A DNA stretch of 64,000 nt from Inia geoffrensis (Eukaryota; Chordata; Mammalia; Artiodactyla; Iniidae), in assembly GCA_036417435.1 (NCBI GenBank), contig CM070908.1, forward strand, positions 46,409,090-46,473,089. Reading direction: 5' to 3'. The notes beneath the pieces were generated by a model that had not been told where the DNA came from, made no database searches, and saw nothing but the letters and a program-made list of their open reading frames with translations. Positions 23,656-33,409 of the stretch are shown in pieces. Made by a program: the position numbers and the translations under genes. The stretch's first letter is position 1; each line of letters begins with the position of its first letter.

Positions 23656-25048
23656 TTTCAGGGTACAGGTCTTTCACTTTAGTTATGTTTAGTCCTAGGT
23701 ATTTTATTTTCTGTGTGTGGTTTTAAATGAGATTTGTTTTTTACTTTCTCTGTCCAATATTTTGTTACTAGTGTAAAGAAATTAAACAAATTTCTACATA
23801 TTAAACTTGTATCCTACTACCTTGCTGAATTTATCTATTAGTTCTAATTATTTTTGCCTGGAGGCTTTGGGGCTCTCTATATAGAGTATCATGTCATCTG
23901 CAAATAGTGACATTTTTAACATCTTCCCTTCCAGTTTGGATAACATTTATTTCATTTTCTTGTCTGATTGCTGTGGCTAGGATTTCCATTATTATTTGAA
24001 TAGAGTGGTAAGAGTGGGCATCCTTGTCTTGTTCCTGAATTTAGTGGAAGGGCTTTCAGCTTTTCACTGTTGTGTATCATGTTTGTGATATCATGTTTTG
24101 TATCACTGTTGTGTATCATGACTTGTGGATTTGTTGTAAATGCCTTTTATTATGCTAGGATATGTTCCCTCTGTACCCAATTTGGTGAGAGTTTTTATCA
24201 TGAATAAGTGTTGAATTTTGTCAAATGCTTTTTCTGCATCTAATGAGATCATCATATGATTTCTGCCTTTCCTTTTTTAAGTGTGGTGGATCACTGTGAT
24301 TGACTTGCATATGTTGAGCCATCTGTCTGACCCTGGAATGAATCCAACATGATCATGGTGTATTATAGTTTTTATGTGCTGTTGGATTCTGTTTGCTAAT
24401 ATTTTTTGAGCATTTTGGCATCTTTATTCATCAATATATTGGTCTGTAATTTTCTTATTGGTAGTGTCCTTGTCTGGCTTTTGTATCATGATGATGATGG
24501 CTTTAAAGAATGAATTTGGGAGTGTTCCCTCTTCTTCAATTCTTTGGAATAGTTTGAGCAGGATCAGTATTAGTTCTTCTTTGAAAGTTTGGTAGAATTT
24601 CCCACTGAAGCCATCTGGTACCACACTTTTGTATGCAGGGAACTTTTTTTAAAAATACAGATTTAATTTTACTTCTAGTGATGTCTGTTGAAATTATCTG
24701 TTTCACCTTGACTCAGTTTTAGCAGGCCATATGTTTCTAGAAACTTCTCCATTCTTCTATGTTCTCCAATTTTTTTGGCATATAACTGTTCATAGTATTC
24801 TCTAATTTTTTTTTTTTAATTTCTGCAGTATTAGTTGTTATTTCCTCTGTTTCATTTCTTATCTTGTTTACTTGGGTCTTCTATCTTTTCTTCCTGGTGA
24901 GCCTGGCCAAAGGTTTGTCAATTTCACTTATTTTTTTCAAACATCCAACTCTTGGATTTCTTGATTATTTTGTTATTTTTCATCTCTTTTTTATTTCCTC
25001 TCTGATCTTTATTATTTTCTTCCTTCTGCTGGCTTTGGGTTTGTTTGT

Positions 25049-25066
25049 TCTTCTCTTTCTAATTCT
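25049..25066. repeat. Target-site duplication of L1-10, left copy
   Basis: 'tcttctctttctaattct' matches 32915-32932 at 17 of 18 positions. It is part of L1-9 ORF2, showing that L1-10 landed in L1-9. Confidence 0.85.
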
Positions 25067-25128
25067 TTTTTTTTTCTTCTTCTTCTTTTTTTTAGCTTCA
25101 TAAAATACCTCTTTATTTTATTTTTTTT
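25067..25128 (-). other. Double A-rich tail with a short intervening segment
   Basis: Read on the minus strand after the L1 3' end at 25129 there is an A-rich run (25112-25128), about 18 bp of other sequence ('gaggtattttatgaagct', 25094-25111), and a second A/GAA-rich run (25067-25093). Two tails around a non-L1 segment is the layout of a very short 3' transduction. Confidence 0.5.
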
Positions 25129-25474
25129 ACATCTTTCCTGGAGTATAATTGCTTTAAAATGTTGTGTTAGTTTCTGCTGTACAACAAAGTGAATCAGCTA
25201 TATGTATACATAGACCCAAATATCCCCTCCCCCTTGAACCTCCCTTCCACATTCCCTACCCCACAGCTCAAGGTTGTCACAAAGTATGAAGCTGATCTCC
25301 ATGTGCTATGCAACAGCTTCCCACTAGCCATCCATTTAACATTTGGTAGTGTATATATGTCAATGTTACTGTCTCACTCTGTCCCAACTTTCCCTTGCCC
25401 GCTGTGTCCTCAAGTCCATTCTCTATGTCTGTGTCTTTATTTCTGCCCTGCCACTACATTCATCAATACCGTTT

Positions 25475-28400
25475 TTTGATCCCATACATATACATTAGCA
25501 TATGGTACTTGTTTTTCTCTTTCTGACTTACTTCACTCTGAATGGCAGACTCTAGTTACATCCACTGCACTACAAATTACTCAGTTATATATGTATTTAT
25601 GGCTGAGAAATATTCCATGGTGTATGGAATATACCACATCTTCTATATCCATTCATCTGTCAATAGACAGGTTGCTTCCATATCCTGGCTATTGTAAATA
25701 GAGCTGCAGTGAACAGTGTGGTACATGAGTCTTTTAGAATTATGGTTTTCTCAGGGTATATGCCCAGTACTGGGATTGCTGGGTCATATGGTAGTGCTAT
25801 TTTAGTTTTTTATAAAACCTCCATATTGTTCTCCACAGTGACTGTATCAATATACATTCCCACCAACACTGCAAAAGGGTTCCCTTTTCTCTACAACCTC
25901 TCTAACATTTATTGCTTGTAGGTTTTTTTATGATGGCCATTCGGACTGGTATGAGGTGATACCTCATTGCAGTTTTGATTTGCATTTCTCTAATGATTCG
26001 TGATGTTGAGTATATTTTCATGTGTTTCTTGGCAATCTGTGTATCTTCTTTGCAGAAATGTCTATTTAGGTCTTCTGCCCATTTTTGGATTGGGTTGTTT
26101 GTTTTTTAATATTGAGCTGCATGAGCTGCTTATAAATTATGCAGATTAATTCTTTGTCAGTTGCTTCATTTGCAAATATTTTCTCCCATTCTGCGGGTTG
26201 TCTTTTGGTCCTGTTTATGGTTTCCTTTGCTGTGCAAAAGCTTTCACATTTCATTAGGTCCCATTTATTTCCTTTTGCTTTTATTTCTATTACTCTAAAA
26301 GGTGGGTCAGAAAAGATCTTGTGATTTATGTCATAGAATGTTCTGCTATGTTTTCCTCTAAGAGTTTGATAGTGTCTGGCCTTGCATTTAGGTCTTTATT
26401 CCATTTTGAGTTTACTTTTTTGTATGGTGTTAGGCAGTGTTCTAATTTCCTTCTTTTATATTCAGCTCTCCAGTTTTCCCAGGACCACTTATTGAAGATG
26501 CTGTCTTCATTCTATCTTCTTGCCTCCTTTGTCAAAGACAAGGTGGCCACATATGCATGGGTTTATCTCTTGGATTTCCATCCTGTTCCATTGATCTGTA
26601 TTTCTGTTTTTGTGTGAGTACGATACTGTCTCGATTACTGTACCTTCGTAGTATAGTCTGATGTCAGGGAGTCTGATTCCTCCAGCTACGTTTTTCTTTC
26701 TCAAGGATGCTTTGGCTATTTAGGGTCTTCTGTGTTTCCATACAAATTGTAAAATTTCTTGTTCTAGTTCTGTGAAAAATGCCATTGGTAGTTTGACAGG
26801 GATTGCCTTGAATCTGTAGATTGCTTTGGGTAGTATAGCCATTTTCACAATGTTGATTAATCCTATCCAAGAACATGGTATATTTCTCCATCTGTTTGTA
26901 TCGTCTTTGATTTCTTTCATCAGTGTCTTATAGTTTTCTGCATACAGAACTGTGGCCTCCTTAGGTAGGTTTAATCCTAAGTATTTTATTCTTTTTGTTG
27001 CAGTGGTAAATGGGAGTGTTTCCTTCATTTCTCTTTCTGATAGTTCATTGTCAGTGTACAGATGTAAGAGTTTTCTGTATATTAGTTTTGTATCCTGTTA
27101 CTTTACCAAACTCATTGATTATCCCTCATAGTTCTCTGGTGGTATATTTAGGATTTTCCATGTATAGTACCATGTCATCTGCAAACAGTGACAGTTTTAC
27201 TTCTTTTCCAATTTGGATTATTTTTATTTATTTTTCTTCTATGATTGCCATGGCTAAAACTTCCAAAAGTGTGTTGAATAATAGTGGTGAGAGTGGGCAA
27301 ACTTGTCTTGTCCCTGATCTTAGAGGAAATGCTTTCAGTTTTTCCACCATTGAGAACGATGTCTGTGGTTTTGTCATGTGTGGCTTTTATTATGTTGAGG
27401 TAGGTTCCCTGTATGCCCACTTTCTGCAGAGTTTATGTAATAAATGGGTGTTGAATTTTCTCAAAAGCTTTTTCTGCATCTATTGAGATGATCATATGGT
27501 TTTTATCCTTCCATGTGTTAATATGGTGTATCACATTGATTGATTTGTGTATATTGAAGAAATCTTGCATTCCTGGGATTAACCCCACTTGATCATGGTG
27601 TATGATCCTTTTAATGTGCTGTTGGATTTTGTTTGCTAGTATTTTGGTGAGGATTTTTACATCTGTGTTCATCGGTGTTACTGACACGTAATTTACTTTT
27701 TTTGTGACATCTTTGTCTGGTTTTGGTGTCAGGATGATGGTGGCCTCATAGAATGAGTTTGGGAGTGTTCTTCCGTATGCTGTATTGGAAGAGTTTGAGA
27801 AGGATAGGTGTTAGCTCTTCCCTAACTGTTTGATAGAATTCATCTGTGAAGACATCTGGCCCTGGGCTTTGGTTTGTTGGAAGATTTTTAATCACAGTTT
27901 CAATTTCAGTGTTTATGATTGGTATGTTCAAACTTTATATTTCTTTCTGGTTCACTTTTGGAAGGTTGTACTTTTCTAAGAATTTGTCCATTTCTTCCAG
28001 GTTGTCCATTTTTTTGGCATATAGTTGCTTGTAGTAGTCTCATGATCCTTTGTATTTCTGCTGTGCCAGTTGCTACTTCTACTTTTTCATTTCTAAATCT
28101 GTTGGAGAGTGTGTTCTGTCTTTTTTTTCCTGATGAGTCTGGCTAATGGTTTATCAATTATGTTAACCTTCTCAACTAATCAGATTTTTGTTTTACTGAT
28201 CTTTGCTACTGTTTCCTTCATTTCTTTTTCATTTATTTCTGATCTGATCTATATGAGTTTCCTTCTGCTAACTTTGGGTTTTTTTATTCTTCTTTCTCTA
28301 ATTACTTTAGGTGTAAGGTTAGGTTGTTTATTTGAGATGTTTCTTGTTTCTTGAGGTAGGATTGTGTTGCTATAAACTTCCCTCTTAAAACTGCTTTTGC

Positions 28401-29269
28401 TGCATCCCATAGGTTTTGGGTCATCGTGTTTTCATTGGCATATTTTTCTAAGTATTTTTTTTATTTCCTCTTTGATTTCTTCAGTGATCTCTTGGTTATT
28501 TAGTAATGTATTGTTTTGCCTCCATTTACTTATATTTTTTAAGTTTTTTTTTTCCTGTAATTGATATCTAGTCTCATAGTGTTTTGGTTGGAAAAGAAAT
28601 TTGGTACAATTTCAATTTTCTTAAATTTACTGAGGCTTAATTTGTGACCAAAGATGTGATCTATCCTGAATAATGTTCCATGTGTACTTGAGAAGAAATT
28701 GTATTCTGTTATTATTGGAGGGAATGTCCTATAAATATCAATTAAATCTATCTGGTCTAATGTGTCTTTTAAAGCTTTTGTTTCTTATTTCTTTTCTGTT
28801 TGGATGATCTGTCCATTGGTGTAAATGGGGTGTTTAATTCCCCTCGTATTATTGTGTTACTGTCAATTTCACCTTTTATGGCTGTTAGCATTGCCTCATG
28901 TATTGAGGTGCTCTTATGTTGGGTGCATAGATATTTACAATTGTTATATCTTCTTCTTGGATTGATCCCTTGATTATTATGTAGTGTCCTTCCTTGTCTC
29001 TTGTTATAGTCTTTATTTTAAAGTCTGTTTTTTTCTGGTATGAGTATTGCTACTCCAGCTTTCTTTTGATTTCCATTAGCATGGTACATATTTTTCCATT
29101 CCTTCACTTTCTGTCTGTATGTGTCTCTAGGTCTGCTGTGGGTTTCTTGTAGACAGAATATATATGGGTCTTGTGTTTGTAACCATTCAGCCAGTCTGTG
29201 TCTTTTGGTTGGAGCATTTAATCCATTTACATTTAAGGTAATTATTGATATGTATATTCCTATTTGCAT
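25475..29269 (-). pseudogene. L1 ORF2 pseudogene (L1-10)
   Basis: The start at 29269 reads 'MQIGIYISIITLNVNGLN'. The endonuclease glutamate motif is intact ('CLQETHSRPRD'). RT sequence lies at 26720-27931, with the FADD active site at 27174-27185 intact in sequence, but the frame is broken around it. The C-terminus lies near 25475-25560. At least eight frame pieces are seen over the usual length of about 1,270 codons. Confidence 0.82.
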
Positions 29270-29327
29270 TTTCTTAATTGTTTTGTGGTTGTTTCTATAG
29301 GTCTTTCCTTTCTCTTGTGTTTCCTGT

Positions 29328-30216
29328 CTAGAGAAAGTTCCGTTAGCATTTGTTGTAAAGCTTGCTTGGTGTTGTTGAATCCTCTTAATTTTTCCTTGTC
29401 TGTAAAGCTTTTGATTTCTATTTCAACATTGAATCTGAATGAGATCATTGCTGGTTAGAGTGATCGTGGCTGTAAGTTTTTCCCTTTCATCACTTTAAAT
29501 ATATACTGCCACTCCCTTCTGGCCTGCAAAGTTTCTGCTGAAAGATCATCTGTTAACTTTATGGTGATTCCCTTGTGTGTTAATTGTTGCTTTTCCCTTG
29601 CTGCTTTTAATAGTTTTCTTTGTTTTTAATTTTTGTTAGTTTGATTAATATGTGTTTCGGTGTGTTTCTCCTAGGGTTTATCCTGTATGCAAGTCTCTTC
29701 ACTTCCTGTATTTGATTGACTAGTTCCTTTCCCATAATGGGGAACTTTTTGACTAGAATCTCTTGAAATATTTTCTCAGACACTTTCTTTTTTTCTTCTT
29801 CTTCTGGGATGCCTATAATTGGAATGCTGGTGCACTTATCGTTTTCCCAGAGGTCTCTGAGAGTCTCCTCCATTCTTTTCATTCGTTTTTCTTTATTCTT
29901 CTCTGTGGCAGTAACTTCCACCATTCTACCTTCTAGCTCACTTATCCATTTTTCTGCCTCAGTTATTCTGCAATGATTCTTTCTAGAGTATTTTTTAATT
30001 TCCGTTATATGTTGTTCATTACTGTTTGTTTGCTCTTTAGGTCTTTTTGAAACTTTTTTTTGTATTTTCTCTATTCCATTTGAGTTTTTAGATCATCTTT
30101 ACTATCATTTCTCTGAATTATTTTTAAGGTAGTTTGCCTATTTCCTCTTCATTTATTTGGTCTTGTGGGTTTTTATCTTGCTTCTTTGCCTGCAAGATAT
30201 TTCTCTGTCTTCTCAT
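29328..30216 (-). pseudogene. L1 ORF1 pseudogene (L1-10)
   Basis: The start codon at 30216 has the conserved context ('aaaatgagaagacagag'). 29607-29924 encodes the RNA-binding core ('ETLRDLWENDKCTSIPIIGI'). The usual stop at 29328-29330 is put out of frame by one extra base ('ggaactttctctag'), so the last piece reads on to 29260 and would overlap the ORF2 start. Other stops lie upstream, so this has no functional meaning. Confidence 0.8.
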
Positions 30217-31005
30217 TTTGTTTAATTGACAGTATTTGAGGTCCCCTTTCCCTATGCTGCAGGGTTGTAGCTCCTCTTGTGTCTGTTCTCTGCCTCTGGT
30301 GGTGAGGGTAGTCCAGTGGCTTGCATAGGCTTCCTGATAGGAGAGACTGGTGCCTGTTTTCTGGTGGGTGGAGCTGAGTCTTTTCCTTAAGATGAGCAGA
30401 GCTGTGTCAGGTGGTTTGTTTTGGCTTGTCTGTGAGCTTAGTATGACTTTAGGTATTCTGTGTGCTCATGGTTGGGTTTTGTTCCTGTCTTGTTTGGTGT
30501 GAGGTATCCAGTGCTGGGAGCTGCAGGCATTTGTGTGGACCCAGGTCTAGGATTTAGGTGGAGGCCTCCATGAGAGCTCTCAATAATTAATCTTCCCTGG
30601 GGCCAGGAATTCTCTAGAGGTCCAGCATCCTGGACTTGGTGCTCCCACCCCAGAGCCTCAGGCCCAACTTCCAGTCAAGGAACCAAGAGCCCACAAGTCT
30701 TGTCCAAACAATAAAGGTGATTAAAAAAAAAAAAGACTAACAAAACCCCAGAAAAATGGTAAAAAGTAAAATCAAACAAAAACAGAAACAAGGAAACACA
30801 CACACAAAAGAAAAAAAAATACTGAACCAAATAAAACAAAAAGCAAGAGAACAACCAGACAAACAGAAGAACCCAAAAATGATATCAAACAATTAGAATC
30901 AAAACTAACAGAGACACCATACCTAAAAACAAAACCAAAGCAGTGTGGCAACAGAAAAATAAAACAGGGAAACAGAACAGCTGATATAAATGATTAAAAA
31001 AAACC

Positions 31006-31015
31006 CCACAGACCA
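31006..31015. repeat. Probable TSD of the SINE in the L1-10 leader
   Basis: 'ccacagacca' matches 'ccacatacca' at 31237-31246 at nine of ten positions. Confidence 0.55.
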
Positions 31016-31234
31016 GGGCTTCCCTGGTGTCACAGTGGTTGAGAGTCTGCCTGCCGATGCAGGGTACACATGTTCATGCCCTGGTCTGAGAAGATCCCAC
31101 ATGTCATGGAGCATCTGGGCCCGTGAGCCATGGCTGCTGAGCCTGCGCGTCCAGAGCCTGTGCTCCACAACAGGAGAGGCCACAAGAGTGGGAGGCCCAC
31201 AAACCACAAAAAAAAAAAAAGAAAAAAAAAAAAA
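31016..31234 (+). mobile_element. tRNA-derived CHR-type SINE in the L1-10 leader
   Basis: Plus-strand full-length copy: head 'gggcttccctggtgtcacag', second module 'ctccacaacaggagaggcc', interrupted A tail 31207-31234. It lies opposite in orientation to its L1 host and is younger than it. Confidence 0.9.
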
Positions 31235-32019
31235 TACCACATACCAACAGAAAAGCAAATTAGAAATGGAAACATAAAAGTATTTTAAAATGTGTTCAAG
31301 AAAAAGAAGAAAAAATAAGGGAAAAGAACTTAGAATAACAGAAAAACAATGTAAAAAGAGAAATATATAAAAAAATAAGAATAAAAAATATGTGATAAAA
31401 CATCCCAAAAGACCAAATAAGAAATTACTAAAACAACAAAAAACAAAACAAACAAAAAGCCAGAACCAACAACAAAATGAATCAAAACACAATAAAATTA
31501 ATAGTAATAATTATGTTTCCCTGGGGTCTCAGCTGTAAGTGTTTTTGCACATGCCGTGAGCCACAGCCCACCTCTACCTCCCCAAGTGGTCTTCCTCTGC
31601 TTCTGGGCTGGTCTCTAGACCTGCTGTGGCCCTGGGAAACCACTCAGACACCCAATTCCTGTGTGTGCTTGCCCACAAAGTCCACAGCTGCCAAAGCAAG
31701 ACCATTTTCATTTGTGGGAACACTCATTGTCTACTCAGATACTCCATAGATGCAGGGTCTAGCTGATCACAGGGATTTAATCTGGAGCTTGTGCAGCTGA
31801 TGGGAAGATTTTCAATCCTATTCCTTAATCTCCCTGTCACTGGGGTTCAGCTTTGGTTTTATCCCCACCTCTCCTTGTGGTCCACCCACAGGAGTCTAGT
31901 CCTGAGGCTGCCTTGGAGCTCTTGGGTTTGCCCCAGTGAGGACAGGGTGCAGAGGTGGCATGACTGCTTGGATGGTGGGAACCCTGGTGGCGCCAAATGC
32001 GCAGGGAAGCCAGTAGCCT

Positions 32020-32265
32020 TGGATGTAAGAGATATGGCCCTAGTGAGGGCCTTTTCTGGTGCCTGGTGTAGGGTGCATGAGGGCCAGCCCTGACTGGGCT
32101 GTTTCTAGCACCCAGCAACAGGCATGCGAGTGCCAGCCCTGAGAGGGCTTTTTCTATTGTTGGGTGACTGGCATGTGAGAGCCAGCCCTGAGGGGGCTTT
32201 TTCTATTGCTTGGCAGCTGGCACACGAAAGCCAGCCATGAGAGGGCTTCTTTTATTGTCATCAGC
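32020..32265 (-). repeat. 49-bp tandem repeat in the L1-10 5' leader
   Basis: Four to five imperfect 49-bp units. The core 'gccagccctga' or a one-base variant starts at 32083, 32132, 32181 and 32230, exactly 49 bp apart, with a more diverged unit before them. Each unit also carries a 'gggctttttctattg'-like part. The leaders of L1-5 and L1-11 do not show this array. By position it lies in the promoter-proximal leader. Confidence 0.9.
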
Positions 32266-32914
32266 AGGTGCCTGCGTGTGGGGAGAGAGAAGCTACAATA
32301 GTGGCTCCTCTCCCTGCATGCGACTCAGCAATAGTGCCTGCTTCCATGGCAGTCAGGTCTTCCTCTATAGGCATTACCTTCTGAAGATTTCCACCCTCCT
32401 GTCCCCTCAGTCCCTCTCCCCACAGCCAACAGCAGTTCTTACCACAGGCCTGTTCTCAAATCCCCACACTCCAGCTCCCAGCCCCCTTGAAAACCTGTGA
32501 ACACACGTCTCAGTCTGGGGTATGTAGGGCTTCAGTACAGGCCATCTGTGTATTTCTCACTCTGCCCCATCTCTCACAGATCTGTGGCTTCACCCTCTTC
32601 TGACTGCCTCAAATGCTTCCCTTCTGTCCCAATTGATTTCCCTGTCAGAGAAGGGGTTTCCACAAATTGGCAAATCTCTCCTCTGCTTCACCTTCCCTGC
32701 CCCGGGGTGTAGGTCCCGTCCCACTTCCTCACCTACACCTTCTACCTTCTTTTTTTCATCCTAACCCAGTTATGCAGGAATCTTTATAGTCCTTTCTGCT
32801 GTCCAAGGTCCTCAGCTAGTGTTCTGTGAGAATTGTTGCATCTGTAGATGTATTCTTGATGGATCTGTGGAGAGAGATGAATTCTGCATCCTCCTATTCC
32901 TCCACTATGTTAAC

Positions 32915-32932
32915 TCTTCTCTTTCTTATTCT
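32915..32932. repeat. Target-site duplication of L1-10, right copy
   Basis: 'tcttctctttcttattct', one mismatch to 25049-25066. Confidence 0.85.
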
Positions 32933-33043
32933 CTTAGATGGTAGTTTAGGTTGTTTACTTGAGGTTTTTCTTGTTTCTTGAGGAAGGCCTGTATTGCTAT
33001 GAACTTCCCTTTTAGAACAGATTTGCTGTACCCCATAGATTTT
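32933..33043 (-). mobile_element. L1-9 segment 2 of 3: short ORF2 island
   Basis: 111 bp of L1-9 ORF2 ('cttgaggtttttcttg', 'cctgtattgctatgaacttc') between L1-10 and L1-11. The same ORF2 stretch is visible at 10510-10600 in L1-5. It proves that both large insertions struck the same older element, one close to the other. Confidence 0.88.
33026..33043. repeat. Target-site duplication of L1-11, left copy
   Basis: 'ctgtaccccatagatttt' matches 40307-40324 at 17 of 18 positions. Confidence 0.88.
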
Positions 33044-33409
33044 TAAAAACTTTTTTGGAGTATAATTGCTTTATAAAGTTGTATTCATTTCTGTTGTGTA
33101 ACAAAGTGAATCAGATATATGTACACATATATCCTCATATCCCCTCCCTCTTGCAGCTTCCTCCCACCCTCTCTATCCTCCCCTCTAGGTGGACACAAAG
33201 CACTGAGCTGATCTCATAACAGTGCTATGCGGCTGCTTCCCACTAGATATCTATTTTACATTTGGTAGTGTATATATATCCATGCCACTCTCTCACTTCA
33301 TCCCAGCTTACACTACCCCCTCCTGTGTCCTTAAGTCTATTCTCTATATCTACATCTTTATTTCTGTCCTGCCCCTAGGTTGTTCAGAACCTTTTTTTTC
33401 TTAATTCCA

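Larger units (their letters stand above)
21834..25066 (-). mobile_element. L1-9 segment 1 of 3: 3' UTR and most of ORF2
   Basis: The 3' end is at about 21834 in minus orientation, with an old-type 3' UTR ('tcaggtgtacagcaaagtga'). ORF2 C-terminal and RT sequence follows, up to the L1-10 insertion point. The text resumes at 32933 and again at 40325, so this is one old element of about 7.1 kb broken by two later L1s. A mariner-like fragment sits at 23597-23655. I could not identify its own TSD. Confidence 0.88.
22135..25066 (-). pseudogene. L1 ORF2 pseudogene part 1 (L1-9: RT and C-terminus)
   Basis: RT sequence is recognisable near 23360-24624 ('[19 protein letters not shown]', '[18 protein letters not shown]'). 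The FADD active site is intact at 23893-23904, but stops and frameshifts are frequent. A short direct repeat of 'cactgttgtgtatcatg' at about 24065 and 24105 shows a local duplication. The frame continues at 32933-33043 and 40325-41186. Confidence 0.8.
25067..32914 (-). mobile_element. L1-10: full-length L1 inserted in L1-9
   Basis: Minus-strand complete L1: unusual double A-rich tail (25067-25128), 3' UTR from 25129, ORF2, ORF1, and a long 5' leader (30217-32914) that holds a SINE and a 49-bp tandem repeat. Near-perfect 18-bp TSDs flank it. At about 7.6 kb without the SINE it is longer than L1-5 and L1-11, because of the leader. The 5' terminus ('ttaacatagtggaggaat') also differs from the 'caagatggc' type of the others, so it is a distinct subfamily. 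The ORFs are broken. Confidence 0.88.

Noticed and set aside
30923..31492. 189-codon minus-strand open frame
   Set aside because: It combines the A-rich L1-10 leader and a SINE read backwards; strongly biased composition (poly-F) and no known fold.
32020..32265. Regularly spaced repeats as a possible CRISPR array
   Set aside because: Units are contiguous tandem copies without unique spacers, inside a eukaryotic L1 leader.
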